The translations under genes and the position numbers were made by a program. A stretch of 64,000 nt of DNA, from positions 248,001 to 312,000 of the forward strand of contig NZ_JABJVN010000004.1 of NCBI RefSeq assembly GCF_013618475.1, in the 5' to 3' direction. The notes beneath the pieces are model-generated. The model was not told the origin of the DNA. It was given only the letters and a program-made list of their open reading frames with translations, and did no database searches. How positions within the stretch are numbered: position 1 is the first letter of the stretch; every line of letters starts with the position of its first letter. This document shows, piece by piece, positions 25,239 to 34,123 of this stretch. This stretch comes from Saccharibacillus deserti (GTDB taxonomy: Bacteria > Bacillota > Bacilli > Paenibacillales > Paenibacillaceae).

Positions 25239-26468
25239 ATGCGCAGCTTGTACTCAACATGGAATCGAATCAGTCTGGTAAAACGTATCCTGATCGGCCT
25301 GGCGGTCGGCATCCTGCTCGCTCTGGTGTTCCCGGGCGCCAAATGGATTGCTCTGCTCGGCTCCCTGTTCGTCGGGGCACTCAAAGGCATCGCTCCGATT
25401 TTGGTTCTGCTCCTGGTCACGGCCGCCGTCTCCAGGCACCGTCAGGGCCAGCGGACCAATATGAAATCGATCATCGTCTTGTATATGGCAGGCACTTTCC
25501 TGGCCGGACTGACGGCCGTCGCCATCAGCTTCCTGTTTCCGGTCAGCTTGTCGCTTGTCAAACCTTCCGAAGCCCTCACCCCGCCCCAGGGGATCACGGA
25601 AGTGCTGCAGACCCTGCTGCTCAACCTCGTCGACAATCCGGTCAACGCCCTGATTAATGCGAACTATATCGGGATTCTCGCCTGGGCGGTACTGCTCGGC
25701 GCGGCGCTGCGCCATTCGCGGGAAGAGGTCAAAGACGTCATCGAAAGTCTCTCCGACGCCCTGGTCCGTATTGTCGGATGGATTATCAACCTGGCTCCGA
25801 TCGGCATCTTGGGACTGGTGTTCTCTTCGATCACCGAGAACGGCCTGGAATCCCTGCTCGATTACGGCCGGCTGCTCGCCGTGCTGATCGGCTGCATGTT
25901 CTTCATCGCGCTGGTCGTCAATCCGCTGATCGTCTATGCGACGATCCGGAGCAACCCGTATCCCCTCGTACTCCGCTGCCTGAGAGAGAGCGGAATTACG
26001 GCCTTCTTCACCCGCAGCTCCGCCGCCAATATTCCGGTCAATATGAAACTGGCCGAGAAGCTGGGCCTGGACAAAGAAACCTATTCCGTTTCGATTCCGC
26101 TCGGCGCTACGGTCAATATGGCGGGCGCGGCGATCACGATCTCCGTGCTCACGCTTGCCGCGGTGCATACGCTCGGAATTCCGGTCGATTTCGGCACTGC
26201 GCTGCTGCTCAGCGTTCTGTCCGCGGTGGCCGCCGCAGGCGCATCCGGCGTTCCCGGCGGATCTCTGCTGCTGATCCCGCTGGCCTGCAGTTTGTTCGGC
26301 ATCCCGAACGAAATCGCGATTCAGGTCGTCGGCGTCGGCTTTATTATCGGCGTGCTGCAGGACTCTTGCGAAACAGCTCTGAACTCTTCTTCGGACGTGC
26401 TCTTTACCGCATCGGCCGACCGGGCGCGCAAGCGCAAGGACAGCAAAATTTCAACCGGCAAATTCTGA
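25239..26468 (+). CDS. sstT: Serine/threonine:sodium symporter SstT
   Basis: A 409-residue member of the dicarboxylate/amino acid:cation symporter family. Eight membrane helices plus two re-entrant loops are expected. SstT marks: [15 protein letters not shown] (about 15-29), the serine-rich [14 protein letters not shown] (HP1 region, about 252-265), the NMAGAAITI motif of helix 7 and GASGVPGG of HP2. It imports serine and threonine with sodium. GGAGGG precedes the ATG. Single gene with a very strong stem-loop after it. Confidence 0.92.
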   Translation: MRSLYSTWNRISLVKRILIGLAVGILLALVFPGAKWIALLGSLFVGALKGIAPILVLLLVTAAVSRHRQGQRTNMKSIIVLYMAGTFLAGLTAVAISFLFPVSLSLVKPSEALTPPQGITEVLQTLLLNLVDNPVNALINANYIGILAWAVLLGAALRHSREEVKDVIESLSDALVRIVGWIINLAPIGILGLVFSSITENGLESLLDYGRLLAVLIGCMFFIALVVNPLIVYATIRSNPYPLVLRCLRESGITAFFTRSSAANIPVNMKLAEKLGLDKETYSVSIPLGATVNMAGAAITISVLTLAAVHTLGIPVDFGTALLLSVLSAVAAAGASGVPGGSLLLIPLACSLFGIPNEIAIQVVGVGFIIGVLQDSCETALNSSSDVLFTASADRARKRKDSKISTGKF

Positions 26469-26481
26469 GCCGAATTTCCAG

Positions 26482-26522
26482 CACATAAGGCTTCGGGAGT
26501 TTTCCTCCCGAAGCCTTATGTG
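26482..26522. terminator. Long stem-loop after sstT
   Basis: Perfect 18-bp arms (26482-26499 and 26505-26522: CACATAAGGCTTCGGGAG and its complement) around a 5-base loop. The following T-run is weak (TGTTTG). Confidence 0.75.
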
Positions 26523-26688
26523 TGTTTGCCCCGTTTTCGGGACGTTCGCCCCGTACTTTTGGCAGGTTAACGTGTATAAAGCACTAGTCTACAAGCAAGC
26601 AACATGATAGTATAAAAATTGTGCCTTAATACATATAAAAAGGCAAATTCATCCGTCTATGTACTCTAACATTTGGAGGGTAAAATTC

Positions 26689-27534
26689 ATGTCATTTTGC
26701 ACGAAATGCGGCAGTCCAATCCAAGAAGGCGAAACGCACATCTGCCAGCCGCCAGCTTCTTCCCCGCCTCCGCCGACGTCTGCTCCACTCTATGATTCAC
26801 AGCAGCCACAGACAGGTCAGCAGCAGCCTTACGCACCCGGTGATGCCGGCACAAAAGACTACGGCACTCTGGTCAAAGGCGAACTGTCCAAGTTTGAAAA
26901 AGGAACCCTGCTCGGTCTGCTAAAAAACCCCATGTCCGCTCTGCACATGCACGGAGAATCGGATCTGCGCTACGGTCTGATGGGACTCGCCGCTTCACTG
27001 ATCGGCTTCATGCTGTGGGCCTGGTCGTTCAAACGCAATCTGGTCCATACCATGTTCGAACTGATGGGCGGAGGATCACCCTCCGAGTGGAGAGACGCTT
27101 ACAGCGAAGCCGGTGAGCAGTTCAATATTATAAGCCCGCTGTTTGTAGTCGGACTGGTCTCGCTGGCTGCATTGATAGGTGGAGCCATCCTACTCGGCAG
27201 CTGGTTGGGCACCCATAAAGTTTCCGGCAAAGAAAGTTTGACCAAACTGGGCTCGGTCCAACTTGCAGCAGGTGCGGGCTTTATCGCCTGTGCACTGATG
27301 ATGTTCGTCTCGATGCGTTTGGGTCTTCTTCTTCTGGCGGTCGTCATGCTGTCCGCTCTGGCACTTACGATGTTCGCTTCCGCACAGCTGTTCCGAGTCT
27401 CAGCCGAGCGGATTCTTCCGTTCGTTGCTCTGTTTACACTGCTTATGCTCGCCGCGATCGCCATCACCTTCAACCTTCAGGTACAGGCGGGAATCGAGAA
27501 TATGCTGGGATCAACTCTCGGCGATTTCCTGTAA
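26689..27534 (+). CDS. Zinc-ribbon five-helix membrane protein (paralogue of 4795-5646)
   Basis: A 281-residue protein with the same plan as the product of 4795-5646: Cys4, Cys7, His17, Cys19 zinc knuckle at identical positions, a Pro/Gln-rich linker, the conserved block LLKNPMSALHMHGESDLRYG, then about five membrane helices. GGAGGG precedes the ATG at 26689. It is followed 30 bases later by a TcaA/YvbJ-like gene, repeating the gene order of the first locus. The two loci look like an ancient duplication in which the second gene took on different outside domains. Confidence 0.85.
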   Translation: MSFCTKCGSPIQEGETHICQPPASSPPPPTSAPLYDSQQPQTGQQQPYAPGDAGTKDYGTLVKGELSKFEKGTLLGLLKNPMSALHMHGESDLRYGLMGLAASLIGFMLWAWSFKRNLVHTMFELMGGGSPSEWRDAYSEAGEQFNIISPLFVVGLVSLAALIGGAILLGSWLGTHKVSGKESLTKLGSVQLAAGAGFIACALMMFVSMRLGLLLLAVVMLSALALTMFASAQLFRVSAERILPFVALFTLLMLAAIAITFNLQVQAGIENMLGSTLGDFL

Positions 27535-27564
27535 TGTCACCTTACCGAAAGGAATGATCGATTG

Positions 27565-29499
27565 ATGTATTGTCCAACATGTGGAACCAAGGCCGAGCCG
27601 GGATGGAAGTTTTGTGAAAAATGCGGAACGACGCTCGAATGGGAGTCGGCTTCGCCGCCCCCAGCCATCGTTCAGCCTGCTATGCGAAGCACTGCTGAAC
27701 CAAAACCGGCTCCGCCTGCGAAGCCGAAACGCCCCATGTCCAAAAAGACCAAAATTCTTGCAGGCAGCCTCGGCGGAGTCGTACTGCTGCTCGCCGCGGC
27801 CTATCTGATTCTGCGGATGACCTATGGACCGTCCACGCCCGACGAGCTGGCCAAAAAGCTAAATGTCGCTCTCGATGCAAAAGATACGGCAGCGTTCTCG
27901 GCTTATCTCGACGATCCGAATTCTCCGCTTCTGGCCGCGGACCGCCTACAGACCTTCAAGACTTCGCTGGAAGATGAAGACGTGCGAAGAAACTACAAAG
28001 AAGGCATTTTGAATGCAATCCAGCTGGCAGAAACCGCCAAAAAAAGCGGAGATGACGACTCGTTTAGCAGCCGTCTGAAACAGGAACTCGAAACGTCGGA
28101 TGCCGAGTTGTCGCCTTATTGGATTACGTTTGCCGAAGAACGTTCCTGGAGAGGCAGCCGCTGGAGCGCGCATGTCGTTCCGGTCAGTATCGCCGCCCGA
28201 AGCTCCGATTCGGCCGAAGAGGCAAAAAGTTCGATTAAGATCGGCGAACTGAAAGCGGAAGACGGTATGCTTAAGAATCTCTGGCCGTCTTCCTACACTT
28301 ACAGTGGCGCTTTGACCGGGCTTTACGGCAGCCAAGAGTACGACGGACGGGTAGAAGCCTATCAGTACCCACAGCCGGTCGATGTCGTATTCGACGTATC
28401 CAAGACGAATGCCCTTACGCTGCGTTTTCCTTCTGTAAACACGAAAGTGACTTTGAACGGCAAAGAAGTAACCGGGACACCCGGCGAGTATACGACCTTC
28501 CGTCCGGTTCCGCAGAAGATCGAACTGACGGCGTCCACCGATGCTTACGGCGTTGCCTTGAGCGGTAAAGCGACCGTGGATGCCGCACAAGACACGGATT
28601 ATGAAGTCGGCACGATGCTGCAGCAGGCAGCTTCCGAGCAGGCGGCCGATCTGTTCTTCAAGACGATGACAAGTTGGGTCAAAGCGACAAATGCCGGTAG
28701 TCCGGCTCTGCTCACCGGTTACGATCCGCAGGGAAGGTTTGGCGAATATCTGACCTGGGAAATGGAGAACGATCCGGACAGCCGTTATGCGCTGGGCCGA
28801 GTCTTTGTCAACCCGGCGAATATCCGTTTTGAACAAGACTATTTGACGGTGGATGCGGGTTATGTGTATGCGGATAGCGACTATCTGGACGAAGAGCGAA
28901 GCGATGCGATTCGTCTTGAGATCGCTCCGCAAAGCGGCAAGAAATCCTGGTGGATTACCGGATACAGCTCCGCTTATGTTGAAGAAACGGATCAAGATAT
29001 CAAGCGGGAAAATGCCGAGTTCAAAAAAGAAAGCTCCGCTTTGTATGCCGCAGCCAAAAAAGCTGACGCTCCCAGCTCCACGGAGATCGGCAGCACACCT
29101 GTAGACGCCTCCGCTTCCGGATCTGCCGCGTTTACGCAGGAAGATGCCCAATCGTTCATGAACGATTACCTAACCTCTTCCGTCGATGCCATCAATAACC
29201 GAGATTTCAGTTATGCCGCTCCTTATATGGACCCAGACGGGCCAGCCGCAAAAGAATCATCCGATTATATCCCTTATCTGGAGTCGAAAGGGATTACGGA
29301 AGCATTTGAAGGCGCCGTCGTAAACGAATTCAAAGATAACGGCGATTCAACCTATACCGTGCACACTCGCGAATCTTACATCATCTACAACAAAGATATG
29401 GAAGGTACGGCGAGAAGCTTCGATTCCGTCTACACGCTGAGCGTAATCGACGGTATGCTCAAAGCCCACAAGCTGGTCAGCACCGAAGAAGTCGAATAA
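27565..29499 (+). CDS. TcaA/YvbJ-like zinc-ribbon membrane protein
   Basis: A 644-residue protein. Cys3, Cys6, Cys17 and Cys20 form the zinc ribbon; a Pro/Lys linker and one membrane helix (about 55-78) follow. The outside part starts YGPSTPDELAKKLNVALDAKD, resembling the TcaA second domain, with Ig-like PEGA-style strands in the middle and an NTF2-like domain at the end (about 530-644, from FTQEDAQSFMNDYLTSSVD). TcaA of staphylococci affects glycopeptide susceptibility and wall teichoic acid handling; B. subtilis YvbJ is a relative. ATG at 27565 is taken over a TTG one codon earlier. It probably works with the membrane protein encoded just upstream. Confidence 0.87.
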   Translation: MYCPTCGTKAEPGWKFCEKCGTTLEWESASPPPAIVQPAMRSTAEPKPAPPAKPKRPMSKKTKILAGSLGGVVLLLAAAYLILRMTYGPSTPDELAKKLNVALDAKDTAAFSAYLDDPNSPLLAADRLQTFKTSLEDEDVRRNYKEGILNAIQLAETAKKSGDDDSFSSRLKQELETSDAELSPYWITFAEERSWRGSRWSAHVVPVSIAARSSDSAEEAKSSIKIGELKAEDGMLKNLWPSSYTYSGALTGLYGSQEYDGRVEAYQYPQPVDVVFDVSKTNALTLRFPSVNTKVTLNGKEVTGTPGEYTTFRPVPQKIELTASTDAYGVALSGKATVDAAQDTDYEVGTMLQQAASEQAADLFFKTMTSWVKATNAGSPALLTGYDPQGRFGEYLTWEMENDPDSRYALGRVFVNPANIRFEQDYLTVDAGYVYADSDYLDEERSDAIRLEIAPQSGKKSWWITGYSSAYVEETDQDIKRENAEFKKESSALYAAAKKADAPSSTEIGSTPVDASASGSAAFTQEDAQSFMNDYLTSSVDAINNRDFSYAAPYMDPDGPAAKESSDYIPYLESKGITEAFEGAVVNEFKDNGDSTYTVHTRESYIIYNKDMEGTARSFDSVYTLSVIDGMLKAHKLVSTEEVE

Positions 29500-29565
29500 T
29501 CCGAAGTTCGGCACCGCAATCCCTCTCGGCCGCACGGTCGGTCGCAATATCGTGCCGTAACCGGC

Positions 29566-29604
29566 AAAAGCCTTTGCCCTCCTGCCGAGGGTAAAGGCTT
29601 TTTG
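29566..29604 (+). terminator. Terminator of the TcaA-like operon
   Basis: AAGCCTTTgCCCTC pairs with GAGGGTAAAGGCTT and is followed by TTTGG. It lies about 65 bases after the stop codon. Confidence 0.8.
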
Positions 29605-29756
29605 GTTTCCCGCTTTTTTCGTTGGTTCCGCCCGCAGCGCCGCTTATTCCGGCTTCCTTCAGCCTGTGTCGGCCTGCAGGGCTTCCCACACCGAACCTTC
29701 CTGCCTGCCGGCACGTACAAGGTTCTCCCGCTTCTTCGTCACGGTTCCTCCTCCTT

Positions 29757-30503
29757 TCAGCCGAACATATCGTCATCCAGTATCGTCCCGCGCTCCGGCT
29801 CGTCTTCGACAAAGCCTGCCATCTGCCGCATTCTGGCTTCGATCGGCCGTTTGGATCCGACCAGAATCCGGTTCATCGGATCGAGCGGATCTTCCTGCGG
29901 CAGCGCGAATCCCCTCATATGGGGAAACACGTCCGCAAGCGTCGCCCAGACCGCTTCGGTATGCACATCGCGCCGCCCCCGGCCGAACATGTTGATCAGG
30001 ATCGCGCCGTGCTCATCCAGTTTGTCCGCCGCCGTTTGGAAGCATCCCCGCGTAAACAAATGCCACGGCACGCCTTTTTCCGTAAAGGCATCCAGTACCA
30101 CGTAATCCAGCAGGCCGTCCGGTTCCCGTTCCAGCAGCTTCCGTCCGTCGCCGACTTCCGCTTGTCCTTCATATCCAAAATACAGACGGCTCAGCTCGAC
30201 AATCTTCCCGCTGATCTCCGCCGTGCGAATCGCCTTGTCCGCAAAATGCCGCGAGATCGTGCCGATCCCGTGTCCGATCACGAACGCCCGCCCGAACGCA
30301 GGATCGTTATGCGCCATCAGATGGACGATCGCGCGCGGATATTCGAGCACGATCCGCCCCGGGTCGTTCAGATCGAGCGCACCCTGGGCGTCTCCGTTGG
30401 CGAACTCCAGCACGCGGAAGCGGCCTTTTTCTCCATATAACTCTTCCGTCTCGCGGACCGTAATGACGCTTCCCCTGTCCTGTTCGCGGTGCAGCAGCTT
30501 CAT
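29757..30503 (-). CDS. Spermidine-synthase-like SAM-fold protein
   Basis: A 248-residue protein with a Rossmann fold like polyamine synthases. AFVIGHGIGTISRHFA (about 75-90) replaces the usual GGGDG loop, then EISGKIVELSRLYF binds the cofactor adenosine part and DYVVLDAFTEKGVPWHLFT matches the synthase D-loop. The normal gatekeeping residues of spermidine synthase are not all there, so putrescine aminopropylation is not assured; it may be a methyltransferase-like relative. Start at 30503 is chosen because AGGAGG lies nine bases upstream; the ATG three codons earlier is too close to it. It diverges from the TetR gene. Confidence 0.8.
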   Translation of the reverse strand: MKLLHREQDRGSVITVRETEELYGEKGRFRVLEFANGDAQGALDLNDPGRIVLEYPRAIVHLMAHNDPAFGRAFVIGHGIGTISRHFADKAIRTAEISGKIVELSRLYFGYEGQAEVGDGRKLLEREPDGLLDYVVLDAFTEKGVPWHLFTRGCFQTAADKLDEHGAILINMFGRGRRDVHTEAVWATLADVFPHMRGFALPQEDPLDPMNRILVGSKRPIEARMRQMAGFVEDEPERGTILDDDMFG

Positions 30504-30642
30504 CTCCGTCATCCTCCTGTTTGAATCGCTTGTTGCACGGCACGGCCGTACGTCCATTCTGTCCATTATAGAAAAAAAGTTCCGGTTCGGCAAAAGCGCA
30601 GACGTCTCGCCCATTGCCAAATCCGAAACGGATATGATAAGA

Positions 30643-30662
30643 TACTGAACGAAAGTTCAGTA
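30643..30662. promoter_or_regulatory. Perfect palindromic operator upstream of the TetR gene
   Basis: TACTGAAC-gaaa-GTTCAGTA: perfect 8-base arms, ending five bases before the GGAGG ribosome binding site. The same GTTCAGT half-site recurs before the MFS gene at 31363-31380. Confidence 0.75.
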
Positions 30663-30679
30663 AACGGAGGTTAGTCATT

Positions 30680-31285
30680 TTGAATAAAAAACAGCTTCAG
30701 AGCGAGCAGACACGCAAACGCATCGCCGAAGCGGCCCGGCATCTTTTTGTACAAAAAGGGTATAAGGCGACTTCGATCGAAGACATCACCGCCGCGACGG
30801 GAAGCAGCAAAGGCAATATCTATTACCATTTCAAAAGCAAAGAAGGTCTGTTCCTGTACCTGCTCGACGAGTGGGATCGGGACTGGTTCGATAAATGGCG
30901 GGACAAGCAGCATCTGTACGGGAGCGCCGCCGAGAAAATGCACGGCTTCGCCGAGCTGCTCGTGATCGAGGATCTCAACCATCCGCTGACCCAGGCGGCG
31001 GACGAATTTTTTGGCGGCGAGATCGAGAGCGACATTATGGAAAAGCTGTCCGTCATGACGGCCGACCATCTCCGCTTCAATCAGGATCTGATTCAGTCCG
31101 GCATGGACAGCGGCGAATTCAAAGCCGGCGACTCTGCCAAGCTCGCGCTTGTGCTCGAAGGACTGGTTATCGGGCTCAGCCGCCTCTCGCGGCGCTCGAA
31201 TTCGAACATCGACGAAGCGCTGGGCACGTACCGCCTCGCCGTGGATGTTCTGCTGAACGGTCTTGCCAAGGCTCCGCATACGTAG
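30680..31285 (+). CDS. TetR-family regulator of the adjacent MFS exporter (YfiR-like)
   Basis: A 201-residue repressor with a TTG start (GGAGG ten bases upstream). HTH over IAEAARHLFVQKGYKATSIE and TAATGSSKGNIYYHFKSKEGL (about 15-60) is a textbook TetR domain; the C-terminal half is a helical ligand pocket. It is followed 158 bases later by a drug-exporter gene in the same direction, like B. subtilis yfiR-yfiS. Palindromes sharing a GTTCAGT half-site stand before both genes, so it likely represses itself and the exporter until a toxic ligand binds. Confidence 0.93.
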   Translation: MNKKQLQSEQTRKRIAEAARHLFVQKGYKATSIEDITAATGSSKGNIYYHFKSKEGLFLYLLDEWDRDWFDKWRDKQHLYGSAAEKMHGFAELLVIEDLNHPLTQAADEFFGGEIESDIMEKLSVMTADHLRFNQDLIQSGMDSGEFKAGDSAKLALVLEGLVIGLSRLSRRSNSNIDEALGTYRLAVDVLLNGLAKAPHT

Positions 31286-31362
31286 CGCGGCTCGGGTCGA
31301 CAGGTCGGAGTAAAGCGCATGAGCCTATCGAATCCACCGTCCGCAGTTGCCCGCTTTTTTAC

Positions 31363-31380
31363 AGACCGAACGTTCAGTCT
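31363..31380. promoter_or_regulatory. TetR operator upstream of the MFS exporter
   Basis: AGACCGAACGTTCAGTCT: two 9-base arms with one mismatch and no spacer. Shares GTTCAGT with the operator at 30643-30662, but the half-sites are four bases closer. Confidence 0.65.
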
Positions 31381-31443
31381 TTCAAATTTCCGACTTGATT
31401 ATCCTTGCCTCACCCACACAATGAATACGGAGGAACCTTTCTC

Positions 31444-32676
31444 ATGTCTTTAATGCTTCGCAACCGGGCCGCCCTGCTGCTGCTCATGTTCAATATTTTC
31501 CTCGTTTTTACCGGAATCGGGCTTGTCGTGCCGATCATGCCGACCTACATGAACACCCTCCATATCGGAGGAAGTATCGTGGGACTGCTGGTCGCCACCT
31601 TCTCGGTCTCGCAGCTGATCTGCTCGCCCATGGCCGGACGCATGTCCGACAAACTGGGCCGCAAAAAAGTCATTATCGCCGGTATGCTGATCTTCGCCAT
31701 ATCGGAATTCCTGTTCGGCATGGCGAATGCGCCGTGGCTGCTGTTCGTCTCGCGTATTCTCGGCGGCGTGGGCGCGGCCCTGATTATGCCCGCGGTCATG
31801 GCTTACACGGCCGATATCACCTCCGATGAAGAGCGCGCCAAAGGTATGGGCTTCATCAACGCCGCGATCACGACCGGCTTTATTATCGGCCCGGGCATCG
31901 GCGGATTTCTGGTCGAATTCGGGATTCGCGTCCCGTTCTTCGCCGCCGGCATTGCCGCTCTGATCTCCGGTGCGGTCACTCTGCTTGTGCTTCCCGAGTC
32001 GCTCAGCATGGAGCGCCGCGCCGAGATTGCCGCTTCTTCGGCCGGTCCGCGCGACAGTATGCTCAAGCAGCTCCTGACTTCCTACCGGACGCCTTATTTC
32101 CTGAGCCTTGTCATCGTATTCGTCAGCGCTTTCGGACTTGCCAACTACGAGACCGTATTCGGACTGTTCGTCGACCAGAAGTTCGGCTTTACCGCGCGTG
32201 ACATCGCCATTATCATTACGTTCGGTTCGATTGCCGGGGCAGTTATCCAGGCCACGGCTTTCGGCTGGCTGCTGAACCGTTTCGGCGAACAGCTCGTCAT
32301 CTCGCTGTGTCTGGCCGCCGCTTCGCTGTTCGTGCTGCTGACCTTGTTCGTTCATCAGTACTGGCTGATCGTCACGGTGACCTTTATCGTATTCCTGGCA
32401 ATCGATATTCTGCGTCCGGCGATCGGCACGCAAATCTCGCGCCGTGCGGGCGATCAGCAGGGATTCGCCGCCGGATTGAATTCCTCCTACAGCAGTCTCG
32501 GCAATATCGCCGGGCCGATCGTAGCCGGTACGCTGTTCGATGTGAATATCAATTATCCGTACGCATCCGCCGCGATCGTGCTCTTCCTCTGCTTCCTGCT
32601 CGTCCTGTACGTCGGACGAAGCGACCGCAGACGGGCCGAACGGTTGACCGGAGTCAAATCGGTCGAGAATGTGTAA
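31444..32676 (+). CDS. MFS drug exporter, DHA1 type (YfiS-like)
   Basis: A 410-residue, twelve-helix transporter. Motif A between helices 2 and 3 is GRMSDKLGRKKVI; motif C in helix 5 appears as GFIIGPGIGGFL, the antiporter mark. GGAGG lies ten bases before the ATG at 31444; a longer frame to 31405 lacks an RBS. It is probably a proton-driven multidrug exporter controlled by the TetR protein encoded upstream. Substrate range cannot be read from the sequence. Confidence 0.93.
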   Translation: MSLMLRNRAALLLLMFNIFLVFTGIGLVVPIMPTYMNTLHIGGSIVGLLVATFSVSQLICSPMAGRMSDKLGRKKVIIAGMLIFAISEFLFGMANAPWLLFVSRILGGVGAALIMPAVMAYTADITSDEERAKGMGFINAAITTGFIIGPGIGGFLVEFGIRVPFFAAGIAALISGAVTLLVLPESLSMERRAEIAASSAGPRDSMLKQLLTSYRTPYFLSLVIVFVSAFGLANYETVFGLFVDQKFGFTARDIAIIITFGSIAGAVIQATAFGWLLNRFGEQLVISLCLAAASLFVLLTLFVHQYWLIVTVTFIVFLAIDILRPAIGTQISRRAGDQQGFAAGLNSSYSSLGNIAGPIVAGTLFDVNINYPYASAAIVLFLCFLLVLYVGRSDRRRAERLTGVKSVENV

Positions 32677-32775
32677 GACCCAGCAGACGGTCAAGACGGA
32701 TCGCAGGCAGCACCCGGTCCGATTGCGGCGCAGGGTCTGCCGCGAATTACGGCGGGCTGCCCCGCTTTTCCAATC

Positions 32776-32825
32776 AAAAAGGCTTCCGATCCCCCATTAA
32801 CCCGGCGGGGAATCGGAAGCCTTTT
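32776..32825. terminator. Bidirectional terminator between the MFS and CDF genes
   Basis: AAAAAGGCTTCCGAT pairs with ATCGGAAGCCTTTT, with an inner CCCCC/GGGG stem. It serves the converging exporter and CDF genes. Confidence 0.92.
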
Positions 32826-32893
32826 GCTAGGCCGCGCCACCTGGCACCGCCAAACGGCTGCCCAACAAGAATCTCACGGCGATGGAGAAGTCC

Positions 32894-33793
32894 TTATTCG
32901 CCGGCTTCCTCTCTGTCGGTGCGCCTATCCATGGGCTCTACATGTACGCTGACAAAGTTGATCCCGTGTTTGTCTTTCATTTCCGCTTCGATCCGGTCGG
33001 CAATATCGTGCCCTTCGACCAGGCTGAGATCGCGGGGGACTTCGACGACAACGTCCAATACGGTCTGGCTGCCGTTGACACGCGCTTTGACTTCGCGGAC
33101 TTCTTCGACGCCGCTCACCCCTGCGATCGTGCCTCGGATATCGGCCAGTTCGTTCTCGTCGAAGCCGTCGGTAAGCCGGTGCAGCGAATCGCGCAGAATC
33201 TCCCAGGCCGTCTTGCAGATGATGAGGCCGACGACAAACGCCGTCACGACATCCAGCCACGGCATGCCGAGCTGCGAACCGAGAATCCCGACCGCCGCAC
33301 CGAGACTGACCAGCGCATCCGACAGATTGTCTTTGGACGCCGCCATCAAGGCTTGACTGCCCGTCTTGAGCGACAGGTCCCGGTTATACCGGTAGACGCC
33401 GTACATCGCGATCGCGCACACCAGGGCTACGGCGGCCACCCAGGCCTGCGGCGCTTCGCCGCTTCCGGCTGTCAGTGTTCGGGCTGCGCCGAGCAGCACT
33501 TCGAATCCGACCAGAACCATGATGACCGACGCAATCAGCGCCGCTACCGTTTCCGCGCGAAAATGGCCGTACGCATGGTCGGCATCCGGCGGCTTGCGCG
33601 AAATCTTGAGTCCGATCAGCACCGCAACCGAAGCCACGATATCCGTCAGATTATTTAATCCGTCCGCCTGAAGCGCGCTGGACAGAAACAGATAGCCGAT
33701 CGACAGCTTGAGTGCGGACAGAATCAGATAAGCAAAAATACTGACCCAGGCCCCCCGCTCGCCTTCTTTGATTTTCTCGTATACATCTACCAT
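32894..33793 (-). CDS. Cation diffusion facilitator (CDF) metal exporter
   Basis: A 299-residue efflux protein for zinc-like divalent metals. Six membrane helices; metal site A residues in helix 2 (ADGLNNLTD) and helix 5 (DNLSDALVSLG region), the DHAYGHFRAE stretch before helix 3, and the C-terminal cytoplasmic CDF dimerisation domain (from about 205, with VEEVREVKARVNG). ATG at 33793 has GGAGG eight bases upstream; a TTG five codons earlier is unlikely. Which metal (Zn, Co, Mn, Fe) is open; manganese or zinc exporters of this length are common in Bacillales. Confidence 0.93.
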   Translation of the reverse strand: MVDVYEKIKEGERGAWVSIFAYLILSALKLSIGYLFLSSALQADGLNNLTDIVASVAVLIGLKISRKPPDADHAYGHFRAETVAALIASVIMVLVGFEVLLGAARTLTAGSGEAPQAWVAAVALVCAIAMYGVYRYNRDLSLKTGSQALMAASKDNLSDALVSLGAAVGILGSQLGMPWLDVVTAFVVGLIICKTAWEILRDSLHRLTDGFDENELADIRGTIAGVSGVEEVREVKARVNGSQTVLDVVVEVPRDLSLVEGHDIADRIEAEMKDKHGINFVSVHVEPMDRRTDREEAGE

Positions 33794-33975
33794 GCGCACA
33801 GCCTCCAAACCCGCTTCTCCTGAACCTGTTCCATCATAACAAGCCGGTTTGCAGTGGGTCTAGAGAAACATTATAGCCGCGGGGGAACGTTGTAAGCCCG
33901 GTCTAATAGTCTGTTAGCGGCCAAACTTTGTTGACCTTGGGCAACGATGCAAGGAGCGATACCTTGGTTCATCCC

Positions 33976-34003
33976 AAAAAAAACCCCGCATCGGAATGCG
34001 GGG
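33976..34003 (-). terminator. Terminator of glpX
   Basis: CCCCGCAT-cgga-ATGCGGGG followed on the minus strand by eight T residues. It lies 120 bases after the glpX stop. The rest of 33794-34123 holds only the CDF upstream region (a CTATAATG -10 near 33870 on the minus strand). Confidence 0.9.
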
Positions 34004-34123
34004 CCATAAGGTCGATCACAGAGATGCCGCGCGGGCGGCTTGACGGAGCTTCGCACGAAGCGGAGCCCCGCGGAAGAAGAGGATATGCGAGCGCTCCCGA
34101 ATCCTGTAAAGGGCAGCGGAGCG

